A stretch of 64,000 bases of DNA, from the NCBI RefSeq assembly GCF_003029735.1, contig NZ_KZ686269.1, positions 1,426,001 through 1,490,000 on the forward strand, read 5' to 3'. This DNA comes from Pedobacter yulinensis (GTDB lineage: Bacteria; Bacteroidota; Bacteroidia; Sphingobacteriales; Sphingobacteriaceae). Under the pieces are notes generated by a model. It worked only from the letters and a program-made list of their open reading frames with translations. It was not told the DNA's origin and ran no database searches. Of this stretch, positions 1 to 7,813 are shown in pieces (the stretch's first letter is position 1; each line of letters begins with the position of its first letter). The position numbers and the translations under genes were made by a program.

Positions 1-320
1 TCCGGTCGGCGCAACAGCAATGCTGCAGAACCATCATCGAGCGGGTGCGCCGCCGCTACTTCAGGAAACACGAAGCGCAGACCATGATCTGCAAGCGGCA
101 GGCTGCTCAAAAAAGGCGAGGCCAGGGCAAGCGGATGAACGGCTGAACAGATGTCGTGAACATAACCGGGCAACGTTAACGCCGCAGAACGCATGCCACC
201 GCCAGTTGTGTCCCGGCCTTCCAGCAGCAGCACAGACAAGCCCTGCTGCTGCAGCCTGATGGCGGCAGCCAGGCCGTTTGGTCCTGCCCCTACAACCACA
301 GCATCGTACCTGTCTTTCAT
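1..320 (-). CDS. FAD-dependent oxidoreductase, phytoene-desaturase-like (partial, N-terminal part)
   Basis: The reverse strand from ATG at 320 stays open to the window edge, giving about 106 residues; the C-terminus lies outside. Residues 5-18 form a dinucleotide-binding fold (DAVVVGAGPNGLAAA), followed by an acidic strand end (LLLEGRD) and a GG-containing stretch (TTGGGMRS), as in the phytoene dehydrogenase-like FAD oxidoreductases (COG1233). It should bind FAD and oxidise or isomerise an organic substrate, but the substrate cannot be inferred from this fragment. The family call rests on the Rossmann motif and the residues just after it. Confidence 0.8.
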   Translation of the reverse strand, partial: MKDRYDAVVVGAGPNGLAAAIRLQQQGLSVLLLEGRDTTGGGMRSAALTLPGYVHDICSAVHPLALASPFLSSLPLADHGLRFVFPEVAAAHPLDDGSAALLLRRP

Positions 321-396
321 GATTTCCTTTTTATAACATGCCCTTTACCTGCAGCCGGAGCTGCAACGCCCCGGTTACCGGCGCGTTCATAACAAA

Positions 397-425
397 CCCT
401 GCCGGTTAGCGCCCGGCAGGGCTGG
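397..425 (-). terminator. GC-rich hairpin after the GH2 gene
   Basis: CCCTGCCGG (397-405) and CCGGCAGGG (413-421) form a perfect 9-bp stem with a 7-base loop, about 40 bases after the GH2 stop codon. On the minus strand it is followed only by a short TTTGTT run, so termination would be moderate. Confidence 0.5.
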
Positions 426-463
426 TTCAAAACGCGGCTTGTCTTCCGGCCTGGTACCGGGGT

Positions 464-2314
464 TTATTTAACGAGTGCCTGGTCGTAGAAGCGCTTATGC
501 AGTACTCGTAACTTTTCGACGGGCATTTTCATCAGTTTCCTGTCATAGGTCATATAACCGTTCACCTCCCCTTCCACGTCGGTTGTTTGGGTATATACGG
601 CTGCAGATAAGCCCAGCGGAATCAGTTCCAGCATGCGGGCGGCAAACTTTTCATAACGCGCAAACAGTTCGTCTGCGTTTTTGAAATTCTGGTAACCCCA
701 GTTGCGTTTGCCGGCATCCCAGAGGTGGCCCTGTACCGGCCAGCCGAGGCCGCCAAATTCGCCCAGGACCAGGATCCGTTCTGTCCCAAACAGGTCTGGT
801 CTTGGCATGGCCGGATGCGGATAGTTGTGCAGGTCTACCATGTGGCCCGTAGGCTCGAAATTGCCGCCGCTTGCACTATTCACCAGGCGGGAAGGGTCCA
901 TTTTTAATGTCCACTCGGTAATTTCTGCGGTTTTAAACTGTCCCCAGGCCTCATTAAACGGCGTCCACACCACGATACTTGGATAATTGTGCAGCACGGC
1001 CATAATCCTTTCCCATTCTTTGCGGTAATACCCTTCAGACTCGGGCGTACGGGGCCGGTCACTGCCTTTATCGAGCACACCCGGCCGCTGCTCCCAGCCG
1101 TTCCCCAGGTCTCCGCTTGGCATGTCCTGCCATAACAGCATTCCCTTGCGGTCGCAGTATGCGTAATAGCGGGCCGGTTCCACTTTGATGTGTTTGCGAA
1201 TCATGTTGCAGCCCATATCATGAAGTTTATCGATATCGTAGATCATGGCTGCTTCTGTAGGCGGCGTATACAGCCCATCTGGCCACCAGCCCTGGTCTAG
1301 CGGGCCATACTGAAACAGGAACTTATTATTCAGGTGCATGCGCTGAATGCCTTTGCTGTCTTTCACCATAGATATTTTACGCATGGCGAAATAACTTTTC
1401 ACTTGGTCGATCACCTTGTTGTTGCGTAGCAGGCTGATGTGCAGGTCATACAGAAAAGGCGATTCGGGCGACCACAACTTCTGGTCTTTCAGTTTGATCA
1501 CTGCCGTTTCGGCGGCCGGGAGCTGCTGTTGAGCAACCTGCCGCCCGTTATCGAATACGGTAATCTTAAGCATATCGCCAGCGGCCGCTGCTGCAATATC
1601 TGCCTTAAGCTCCAGTTGCTGCGCATCAATATCAGGTGTCTGCCTGGTGGAAACAATGTGGGTTTTGGGCACAGCTTCAAGCCAGACCGTTTGCCAGATA
1701 CCGGTTACGGGTGTATACCAGATACCCTCAGGTTTTTTGACCTGTTTGCCGCGCGGTTGCGGACCGTCGTCGGTGGGGTCCCAGACCTTCACTTTGATTT
1801 CCTGGGCTGCGCCCTTCTGCAAAAGAGAGGTAATGTTAAAGCTGAAAGGATCAAAGCCGCCTTCATGAATGCCGGCCGGTTTGCCATTCACAAAGACTTC
1901 GGCGCGCCAGTCTACGGCGCCGAAATGCAGCAACACCTCTTTGCCGCGCATGGCAGGGGGCACGCTGACCGTATTTTTATACCACAAAACGCTGTCTTTT
2001 CCAACCGTGCGGGCAACGCCAGACAGGGCTGATTCAACGGCAAAGGGAACGAGGATATCGCCTTCGTACCGTGCAGGCTCCGGCTGATCTTTGGGCGTAA
2101 TGGCATAAGACCACAAGCCGTTCAGATTTTTCCAGTTCTTGAGACGTTCCATTTGCGGCCGGGGATACTCAGGCAGCGGAGCCTTGGGATCAACCTGTTC
2201 GGCCCAGGGAGTCAGGATCCTGTCTTTTACAACTGCCCATTTGCGTTGTGAAAAACCGGGTACGGCTAGGAACAGTAGCGCTGCCGCCGTTAGCAGCATT
2301 TTTGTTTTGTTCAT
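464..2314 (-). CDS. Secreted glycoside hydrolase family 2 (beta-galactosidase/beta-glucuronidase type)
   Basis: A 616-residue retaining beta-glycosidase. I start it at the ATG at 2314 because this gives a standard signal peptide (MNKTKMLLTAAALLFLAVPGFSQ, cleavage near 23); the longer frame to 2377 would bury it. A jelly-roll sugar-binding domain (about 50-220) and an Ig-like domain (to about 320) precede the TIM barrel. The acid/base is Glu455 in FNEAWGQ and the nucleophile is Glu519 in LGEFGG, both typical of GH2. It is probably periplasmic or surface-exposed and acts on beta-galactosides or beta-glucuronides; the exact sugar is not readable. It lies 92 bases after an HxlR gene and has its own promoter-like sequence. 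Confidence 0.9.
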   Translation of the reverse strand: MNKTKMLLTAAALLFLAVPGFSQRKWAVVKDRILTPWAEQVDPKAPLPEYPRPQMERLKNWKNLNGLWSYAITPKDQPEPARYEGDILVPFAVESALSGVARTVGKDSVLWYKNTVSVPPAMRGKEVLLHFGAVDWRAEVFVNGKPAGIHEGGFDPFSFNITSLLQKGAAQEIKVKVWDPTDDGPQPRGKQVKKPEGIWYTPVTGIWQTVWLEAVPKTHIVSTRQTPDIDAQQLELKADIAAAAAGDMLKITVFDNGRQVAQQQLPAAETAVIKLKDQKLWSPESPFLYDLHISLLRNNKVIDQVKSYFAMRKISMVKDSKGIQRMHLNNKFLFQYGPLDQGWWPDGLYTPPTEAAMIYDIDKLHDMGCNMIRKHIKVEPARYYAYCDRKGMLLWQDMPSGDLGNGWEQRPGVLDKGSDRPRTPESEGYYRKEWERIMAVLHNYPSIVVWTPFNEAWGQFKTAEITEWTLKMDPSRLVNSASGGNFEPTGHMVDLHNYPHPAMPRPDLFGTERILVLGEFGGLGWPVQGHLWDAGKRNWGYQNFKNADELFARYEKFAARMLELIPLGLSAAVYTQTTDVEGEVNGYMTYDRKLMKMPVEKLRVLHKRFYDQALVK

Positions 2315-2339
2315 GCTGGTTATAGAATTTAGGTAGCTG

Positions 2340-2371
2340 CTAAGATAACCGAATATCTGTAAAGCCGGCAA
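2340..2371 (-). promoter_or_regulatory. Promoter of the GH2 gene
   Basis: Read on the minus strand there is TTG (2371-2369), 21 bases, then TATCTTAG (2347-2340), a one-mismatch version of the Bacteroidota -7 box TAnnTTTG. Transcription would begin about 20 bases before the ATG at 2314. Confidence 0.5.
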
Positions 2372-2406
2372 TTGCAAGCGAAACGTTGCAATCGGAATGC
2401 GGCCTG

Positions 2407-2760
2407 TTAACTGGCAGGCTCCAGTTCCCCGCTGTACCTTTCGCGGTTGGCTTCGCCCCAGGTGTTCATGGCATTGAGCACATCAAGGATGCTCTGGCCA
2501 AGCGGTGTAAGGTGGTATTCCACCTTTTGCGGCAGCACCGGAAAGACCTGCTTTTCTACAATTCCGTGCATTTCCAATTCTTTGAGCTGTAGTTGAATAA
2601 CCCGCCGGCTGGTGAGGCCAACCTCGCGCTGTAAGGCGCCGGGCCGGTGTACCCCACGCGTAATGGCGTCAATGATACAGGGTTTCCACTTGCTGCCGAT
2701 GACTTTTGCCGTCACCTTGATTCCGCACTCCAGATGATCGGGCGTTTTTCTTTCGTACAT
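2407..2760 (-). CDS. HxlR-family winged-helix transcriptional regulator
   Basis: 117 residues, the usual HxlR length. The N-terminal Cys12-containing segment (HLECGIKVTAKVIGSKWKP) is the family hallmark, followed by the winged-helix core (LQREVGLTSRRVIQLQLKELEMHGIV) and the wing (KVEYHLTPLGQSI). HxlR proteins usually sense redox or electrophile stress, often through that cysteine, and control a neighbouring gene. The imine-reductase-like gene at 2909 is divergent and about 150 bases away, so it is the likely target. The next gene on the same strand is the GH2 enzyme. Confidence 0.9.
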   Translation of the reverse strand: MYERKTPDHLECGIKVTAKVIGSKWKPCIIDAITRGVHRPGALQREVGLTSRRVIQLQLKELEMHGIVEKQVFPVLPQKVEYHLTPLGQSILDVLNAMNTWGEANRERYSGELEPAS

Positions 2761-2774
2761 ACATTTCTTTTTTA

Positions 2775-2804
2775 CGAAGATACGCTGCAGCCGCAGCCGG
2801 TCAA
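2775..2804 (-). promoter_or_regulatory. Promoter of the HxlR gene
   Basis: On the minus strand TTG (2804-2802 region), a 19-base spacer and TATCTTCG (2782-2775) match the -33/-7 pattern with one mismatch in the -7 box. The start codon at 2760 is 14 bases past the box. Confidence 0.5.
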
Positions 2805-2908
2805 GCCATCGTGTAGGGAAGATTTATTCCCTATTGAATCGGTTTTCCCTAATTGACGCTGCGACAAAGAGTACCGAACTTGCCATCAATTTAAACACTT
2901 CTAAACCG

Positions 2909-3769
2909 ATGAGACAACAGAGAATTGCGGTTCTTGGGCTTGGAGCCATGGGAACCGCGCTGGCACTGACCTTGTTAAAAACGGGTGAGCAGCTGATGGT
3001 CTGGAACCGGACCGCAGCAAAAGCAGATGAGCTGCGCAATGCCGGTGCGACAGCCTTACCCTCGCTCGCCGAGACGCTTGACGCTGCAGATGTGGTGTTG
3101 CTCTGCCTGGTGAACAATGAGGCGGTTCACAGCATACTTAAACCACATAGGGCATTGCTGCAGCATAAAATGGTCATAAATCTGACGAACGGCACGCCCG
3201 GGCAGGCGCGGCAACTTGCCGGGTGGGTACAGCAACAAAACAGCCAGTATCTGGACGGTGGTATCATGGCCATTCCACCCATGATCGGCACCGAACATGC
3301 CTTCGTCTTATATAGCGGCGATGAAGCCGCATTCAAAGCTTCCGAGCCATTCCTGATGCATTTCGGCAAAGCCCGCTTTATGGGTGCCGATGCGGGAAAT
3401 GCCGCCCTGTACGATATTTCATTGCTGAGCACCATGTATGGCATGATGGGCGGCTTCATTCACGCGGCCGCCTTGCTGCGCAGAAGCGCCATCCAGGCCA
3501 CTGCTTTTTTGCCGCTGGCGAAGGCGTGGATAGCGGCCATGACGCCATCACTGGACCTGCTGGCTACACAGATCGATTCGGCAGATTATCAATCTGGCGT
3601 AACATCTAATCTGGCCATGCAGGCAGCGGGATATGAGAACTTGGTCGCCACTGCCCGCGAATTGAATATTGACCCCATCCTGCTGCTTCCGATGGAGCGC
3701 CTGCTTCAGAAAAGCCTTGAAAAAGGATACCATGCGGCCGATTTGTCTGCCGTTATCGAAAGTCTCTGA
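2909..3769 (+). CDS. NADPH-dependent imine reductase-like oxidoreductase (6PGDH/HIBADH superfamily)
   Basis: 286 residues from the ATG at 2909; the frame opens earlier at 2834 but the Rossmann motif VLGLGAMG then sits unusually far in. The N-terminal half is the NAD-binding domain. The C-terminal half has features of the imine reductase/reductive aminase group: PPMIGT, LYSG, and GNAALYDISLL where 3-hydroxyisobutyrate dehydrogenases carry a catalytic lysine. It should reduce a C=N (or C=O) bond with NADPH; the substrate is unknown. It is divergent from the HxlR gene. Alternative: another beta-hydroxyacid-dehydrogenase-like enzyme. Confidence 0.82.
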   Translation: MRQQRIAVLGLGAMGTALALTLLKTGEQLMVWNRTAAKADELRNAGATALPSLAETLDAADVVLLCLVNNEAVHSILKPHRALLQHKMVINLTNGTPGQARQLAGWVQQQNSQYLDGGIMAIPPMIGTEHAFVLYSGDEAAFKASEPFLMHFGKARFMGADAGNAALYDISLLSTMYGMMGGFIHAAALLRRSAIQATAFLPLAKAWIAAMTPSLDLLATQIDSADYQSGVTSNLAMQAAGYENLVATARELNIDPILLLPMERLLQKSLEKGYHAADLSAVIESL

Positions 3770-3777
3770 CAGGTACC

Positions 3778-3825
3778 GCTGAGCGGGACGGACTGCCATA
3801 ACGCCTGCCCGCTCAGCATTTTTTC
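3778..3825 (+). terminator. Intrinsic terminator after the imine reductase-like gene
   Basis: GCTGAGCGGG (3778-3787) pairs perfectly with CCCGCTCAGC (3808-3817), then A and six T. It starts 8 bases after the stop codon. Confidence 0.85.
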
Positions 3826-3891
3826 AATCACATACGCCAGGCCGGTTTGAATGCTTAAATTTGACAACTGTGATCTGATTCGCAAAACCCC

Positions 3892-4437
3892 ATGCCTGCA
3901 TCTCCACTTCCTGCAAAACTCCGGGTACCTCTTTACGACAAATTGGTACGCCTTCAACCGCTAAGTCAGGAAGATTTTGAACCGCTTTACCAGGTGGCCG
4001 CCGACCCGCTAATCTGGGAACAACATCCCAACCGCGACCGGTACAAAAAAGAAGTGTTTCAAATTTTTTTTCAGGGCGCACTGGAATCGGGCGGCGCGTA
4101 CCTGATCATGGATCAGCTGAGCGGTGAAATTGCCGGGAGTACCAGGCTTTACGATTTTGACCCCGAAAACAACAGCATCTGTATCGGGTATACTTTTATT
4201 GCCCGGAAATTCTGGGGCCAGGGGCATAACCCCGCGGCAAAGCGGCTTTTACTCGACCACATTTTCGACACGGTTGCTGAAGTGCATTTTCACATCGGTG
4301 CGGAGAACCTGCGGTCCCAGATCGCAATTGGCCGCGTCGGCGCACGAAAGATCGGCGAGAAACACGTAGCTTATTATGGCGAGGCTCCGAAACTGAACTT
4401 CATCTATCAAATTACACGCAAGCAATGGCAACAGTAG
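3892..4437 (+). CDS. GNAT N-acetyltransferase, RimJ/RimL type
   Basis: 181 residues. LVRLQPLSQEDFEPLYQVAADPLIWEQHP is the usual opening of RimJ/RimL-type GNATs, and the acetyl-CoA loop is in the region FWGQGHNPAAKRLLLDHIF (about 110-130), followed by a helix with HIGAENLRSQIAIGRVGA. It should transfer acetyl from acetyl-CoA to an amine, possibly a protein N-terminus, an amino acid or a drug; the substrate is unknown. It follows a strong terminator and seems to be transcribed alone. Confidence 0.85.
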   Translation: MPASPLPAKLRVPLYDKLVRLQPLSQEDFEPLYQVAADPLIWEQHPNRDRYKKEVFQIFFQGALESGGAYLIMDQLSGEIAGSTRLYDFDPENNSICIGYTFIARKFWGQGHNPAAKRLLLDHIFDTVAEVHFHIGAENLRSQIAIGRVGARKIGEKHVAYYGEAPKLNFIYQITRKQWQQ

Positions 4438-4518
4438 CCCTTTGATGCAAAATTACCAAGTACCTGGTCTTTCAGGCGACCTCTGAAAATCGATCGAACG
4501 GGCATCATTTTCCGCGTA

Positions 4519-4538
4519 TTTCCCCAACTATGGGGAAA
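4519..4538. promoter_or_regulatory. Palindrome TTTCCCC-N6-GGGGAAA
   Basis: A perfect 7-bp inverted repeat with a 6-base spacer, shaped like a dimer operator or a short hairpin. TTTCCCCAACT, the left arm plus spacer, recurs about 40 bases downstream. No regulator in the window is clearly tied to it. Confidence 0.4.
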
Positions 4539-4672
4539 TAAATCCATTCCCCCATTTTTTCCCCAACTGATGTTTATTTTTTTTGTGCATTCTTATTATA
4601 CTGACACACAACAAGATAACGTGCAGTTTGGCAACACCCAAAGTTTGGCAACTTAATTGCAATCTGCTCGGT

Positions 4673-4750
4673 ACTGACGGCCTGGATGAGGCCTCAGTAA
4701 CAATAGGGATGATTGTCCTCGTTATTGAAAAATAGCGAGGATTTTTTTTT
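4673..4750 (+). ncRNA. Candidate small RNA 3' part or transcription attenuator
   Basis: A first hairpin pairs ACTGA-C-GGCCT (4673-4683) with AGGCC-TCAGT (4689-4698). It is followed 18 bases later by a 10-bp stem, CCTCGTTATT (4717-4726) with its complement ending CGAGG (4740), and then A plus nine T. Two stems ending in an intrinsic terminator inside a gene-free stretch suggest either an independent small RNA or a leader that controls the gene at 4834. No clear promoter was found, so the 5' end is unknown. Confidence 0.45.
4717..4750 (+). terminator. Strong intrinsic terminator
   Basis: 10-bp stem including one T-G pair, tetraloop-sized loop, then a run of nine T. It lies 280 bases after the GNAT stop and 84 bases before the next start, so it belongs to a separate short transcript or a leader. 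Confidence 0.8.
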
Positions 4751-4833
4751 GCCGGCAGCCGGCAGATATATTTTTAAATGGCGTTTTAAAAGTCTCGGCG
4801 GTATAATATCTTCGCAGTGCCAACAAACCATTC

Positions 4834-5184
4834 ATGATGCATCCGTACAAACAGCAGCTTCTTCTGAATCTGAGAACCTATTTTGCCGAAAAACCATGGC
4901 GCATCACCTCTGATTTCGAACAGGGCCGTGAGGAGATTATTTTCATCGTTCCCCGCAATGAAGATATAGACGAACTGCACCGCAGCCTGTTTCATATACT
5001 CGGCGCACTTCCAGACATTCACCTGCCAAATGAACGTGTTGTGATTGGTTTTTGCCTGGCAGATGGGAGCGGCTACCGATCGCACCTGATCAATCCGAAC
5101 AAACAGGATGAAATTAACCTGGCGCTGATCGGCTACCGGCCCGAACGGACACCAAGGGCCAATGCCTTGGAAAAACTGTTGTAA
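4834..5184 (+). CDS. Hypothetical protein, 116 residues
   Basis: I do not recognise a family. The protein is soluble, with alternating charged and hydrophobic segments and no signal peptide or membrane span. A tandem ATG at 4834/4837 makes the start uncertain by one codon. It is supported by length, its strand position between a terminator and the next gene, and by balanced composition. It lies 84 bases downstream of the terminator at 4717-4750, so its expression could depend on read-through. Confidence 0.55.
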   Translation: MMHPYKQQLLLNLRTYFAEKPWRITSDFEQGREEIIFIVPRNEDIDELHRSLFHILGALPDIHLPNERVVIGFCLADGSGYRSHLINPNKQDEINLALIGYRPERTPRANALEKLL

Positions 5185-5317
5185 CCGGGCCGCGACTTCA
5201 ACGTCAGCAGCCCTGTGTACTGGCTCGTTGAGCCTCAATGCGGTTTTGCCCCATCGATAACCTGCGCCCGGCCAGGGCGTACAAGGCCATTGCCATGCAA
5301 TTTTGTATTTTGCCCAC

Positions 5318-6187
5318 ATGAAAAGACTCAAAGCGCTGATGACAGAGATCGGGATGAGCACCACCCGCAGGCCCAAAGAGTTGCTGCCGCTGGTCTGGCA
5401 GCTGATTTGTTACCCGCCTAAAATGCCGGTGAGGCCGGCGCAGCAGCAACTGCTTGAAGAAGCCTTAACAACCTGGCTATCGGTACCCGATCCGCATTTT
5501 GCCAGGCGCGATCTTCGTTTCCCGGTATATCAATGGGGCTCGGGCCCGAAAACCATTTTGCTGTCGCATGGCTGGGGCTCAAAGGCCAGCGATTTCAGCG
5601 AACTGATCGGCCTGTTGCGAACCCTGCCGGAGGTGCGTATCCTCGCATTTGATGCGCCGGGAAATGGATTGGCAGAGGGCGAACTATCCAACCTCCTGCT
5701 CTTCAAACAGTCGTTCCGAGAAGTAGCCCTGCAGCAAAAAGGCGCTCCGAGGTCCCTGCATGCTGTGATCGGCCATTCACTCGGCGCTATGGCCGCTGTT
5801 TTGGCTGTGCCGGAGCTTCCGGCCCTACCCCGGGCCCTGGTCAGCCTGGCGCCGATGGTCAGGCTCAAAGCTAACTTTGTTGCCACGCTGGAGAGTGCGG
5901 GTATTCCCCCACCTGTGCAGCAATTGTTTCTCAAGGAATTTGAAGCCCGTTTCGGCCTCCCGGCTACGGCTTTTGACCTGCCGGAGAACGACCGGCTCCC
6001 GGCTAACGTTCAGCACCACCTGTTTTACGATCCGGAAGACCCTATTGCACCAGGGCGCTACCAACAGGAACTTTTGCAGGTTAGTCCGCATATCGAGGCC
6101 CATATGGTAAGCGGTTGCGGGCACCATAAAATATTGAACCATGCTGGCGTCCTGAAACGAATAATTGACATCATCGCCCTGGCATAG
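5318..6187 (+). CDS. Alpha/beta hydrolase (serine hydrolase)
   Basis: 289 residues from the ATG at 5318; the earlier TTG at 5303 adds only five residues. SHGWGSKASDF supplies the oxyanion region, GHSLG carries nucleophile Ser154, and the C-terminal GCGHHKILNH gives the catalytic histidine. There is no signal peptide, so it is probably cytoplasmic. It should cleave an ester, thioester or amide of unknown identity. It stands alone, followed by a terminator at 6213. Confidence 0.85.
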   Translation: MKRLKALMTEIGMSTTRRPKELLPLVWQLICYPPKMPVRPAQQQLLEEALTTWLSVPDPHFARRDLRFPVYQWGSGPKTILLSHGWGSKASDFSELIGLLRTLPEVRILAFDAPGNGLAEGELSNLLLFKQSFREVALQQKGAPRSLHAVIGHSLGAMAAVLAVPELPALPRALVSLAPMVRLKANFVATLESAGIPPPVQQLFLKEFEARFGLPATAFDLPENDRLPANVQHHLFYDPEDPIAPGRYQQELLQVSPHIEAHMVSGCGHHKILNHAGVLKRIIDIIALA

Positions 6188-6212
6188 CCGAACATTGCTG
6201 TCTGCTAGCTTG

Positions 6213-6247
6213 GCGCACCCATGCTATGCGGGTTTGTGCGTTTTTTT
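6213..6247 (+). terminator. Intrinsic terminator
   Basis: CGCACCC pairs with GGG-(TTT bulge)-GTGCG around an ATGCTATGC loop and is followed by seven T, 25 bases after the alpha/beta hydrolase stop. Confidence 0.6.
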
Positions 6248-6350
6248 GAGTGATTATGAGTTTTTTATTTGCAAGTCATGGTTTTTTCTTATTTTAACAG
6301 GCCATAAGCATTGAAAAACCTGCTTATTCAAATTAAAATTTAGAAAAACC

Positions 6351-7604
6351 ATGACGATTTTTATCCGTTCATCTGTTGTACTGGGCGCATTTTTGTTGTC
6401 GAGACTTGCCTGTGCCGATTCAAAGCCTGCTGCAAATCAGACGCAAATTACGAAGGCGCAAGCGCCGGCCGCTGCTTCGGGAATTGTTACCGGCGCCGAC
6501 CAGGTGTCATCCTACCTCCCCTTGTTGAAAGGGAAACGTGTGGGCATGCTGGTAAATCAAACATCCATTATTGGTAAAAAACTAAGCGTAGACAGCCTGC
6601 GGAGCCTCGGGGTTGATATAAAAGCCATCTTCGGACCCGAGCACGGCTTTCGGGCTAATGCCAGCAACGGGGCCGTGGTAAAAGACGAGATCGACAAGGA
6701 AACAGGCATTCCGATCATTTCACTTTATGGCGCAAAACGGAAACCATCAAAAGCAGACATGGCCGGCCTGGACGTTATGGTTTTCGACATCGCCGATGTG
6801 GGCTGCCGCTTCTATACAAACATCAACACGCTGGCAGACGTGATGGAGGCCTGTGCAGAGAACAACAAGGAATTAATTATTCTTGACCGCCCCAATCCGA
6901 ATGCTTACGTAGACGGTCCGATCCTCGACATGCGCTTTAAGTCTGGCATTGGCAAGTTCCCGATTCCTGCCACACACGGAATGACCATAGGAGAATTTGC
7001 GCAGATGGTAAATGGTGAAGGCTGGCTGCCGAACAAACTGAAATGTAAGATCAGGGTAATCAAAGTAAAGAACTACGATCACAGCATGTACTATGAAATG
7101 CCCGTAAAACCTTCACCCAATCTGAACACGCAGGCTTCTGTGATTCTTTACCCTTCGCTCTGCCTGTTCGAAGGAACGATCATTAGCCAGGGCCGCGGTA
7201 CCTATATGCCTTTTACCGTTCTTGGCGCACCTGCCCTGAAGGGTAAGTATGATTTTAACTTCACGCCGGTCAGTATAACCGGCATGTCTGAAAGCCCGCT
7301 GCACAAAGATGCGGTCTGTTATGGTCTCGACCTGCGGAAAGTGGATCCTAAAAAGCTGCACGCCAGTAAAAAGATTAACCTGCAATGGATGATTGAGTTA
7401 TATAACGCTTATCCCGATAAAAGTAAATTTTTCGATTCTTCGCAAAGTAAAGCCATGGGAAAGATCGAAAAACTAATCGGAAATGATGTTTTCGTTAACC
7501 AGCTCGCACAGGGAATGAGCGAAGAGGCAATCAGGAAAACATGGGAACCAGGTCTTAGCAATTACAAAAAAATGCGCAAGCAGTACACGCTGTATGCGGA
7601 CTAG
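6351..7604 (+). CDS. Exo-beta-N-acetylmuramidase NamZ-like (DUF1343, GH171)
   Basis: 417 residues with an N-terminal hydrophobic segment ending in LACADS (about 17-23), which fits export and possibly lipidation at Cys22. The core has DUF1343 features: GKRVGMLVNQTS, AIFGPEHGFRA, DVMVFDIADVGCRFYTNI, LDRPNPN and PIPATHGMTIGEFA. Characterised members (Bacillus NamZ, Tannerella) release N-acetylmuramic acid from the non-reducing end of peptidoglycan fragments, so this is probably periplasmic cell-wall recycling. It ends at a strong terminator. Confidence 0.9.
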   Translation: MTIFIRSSVVLGAFLLSRLACADSKPAANQTQITKAQAPAAASGIVTGADQVSSYLPLLKGKRVGMLVNQTSIIGKKLSVDSLRSLGVDIKAIFGPEHGFRANASNGAVVKDEIDKETGIPIISLYGAKRKPSKADMAGLDVMVFDIADVGCRFYTNINTLADVMEACAENNKELIILDRPNPNAYVDGPILDMRFKSGIGKFPIPATHGMTIGEFAQMVNGEGWLPNKLKCKIRVIKVKNYDHSMYYEMPVKPSPNLNTQASVILYPSLCLFEGTIISQGRGTYMPFTVLGAPALKGKYDFNFTPVSITGMSESPLHKDAVCYGLDLRKVDPKKLHASKKINLQWMIELYNAYPDKSKFFDSSQSKAMGKIEKLIGNDVFVNQLAQGMSEEAIRKTWEPGLSNYKKMRKQYTLYAD

Positions 7605-7628
7605 TATCAGAAAACTTCTATTCAGACA

Positions 7629-7663
7629 ATCCCTGCAAAAATTTATTGCAGGGATTTTTTTTT
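7629..7663 (+). terminator. Intrinsic terminator after the NamZ-like gene
   Basis: CCCTGCAA (7631-7638) pairs with TTGCAGGG (7646-7653), followed by A and nine T; 26 bases after the stop. Confidence 0.9.
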
Positions 7664-7813
7664 GGCCTGCAGACTGTTCATTGCAACAGGTATTTTTGAT
7701 AAAGCATCGGGATACTTAGATTATCCAATTGATTATCATGTAGATAAATAAAAACTTTCATTAACACTAAGGGTACCTTTCTTTCATCGTGTATCATTTA
7801 CAAACAGCACGAA

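Larger units (their letters stand above)
4438..4833 (+). other. 396-base non-coding stretch with repeats and hairpins
   Basis: No credible gene here. It holds, in order, an inverted repeat at 4519-4538 with a second TTTCCCCAACT copy near 4558, two copies of AGTTTGGCAAC (4624-4634, 4642-4652), a bulged hairpin (4673-4698) and an intrinsic terminator (4717-4750). See the separate entries. Confidence 0.6.

Noticed and set aside
1439-2032. 197-codon open frame opposite the GH2 gene
   Set aside because: Antisense shadow with no family features.
4624-4652. AGTTTGGCAAC direct repeat as a third copy of the palindromic element
   Set aside because: Only a short TTGG/CAAC resemblance; no 15-bp stem or shared flank.
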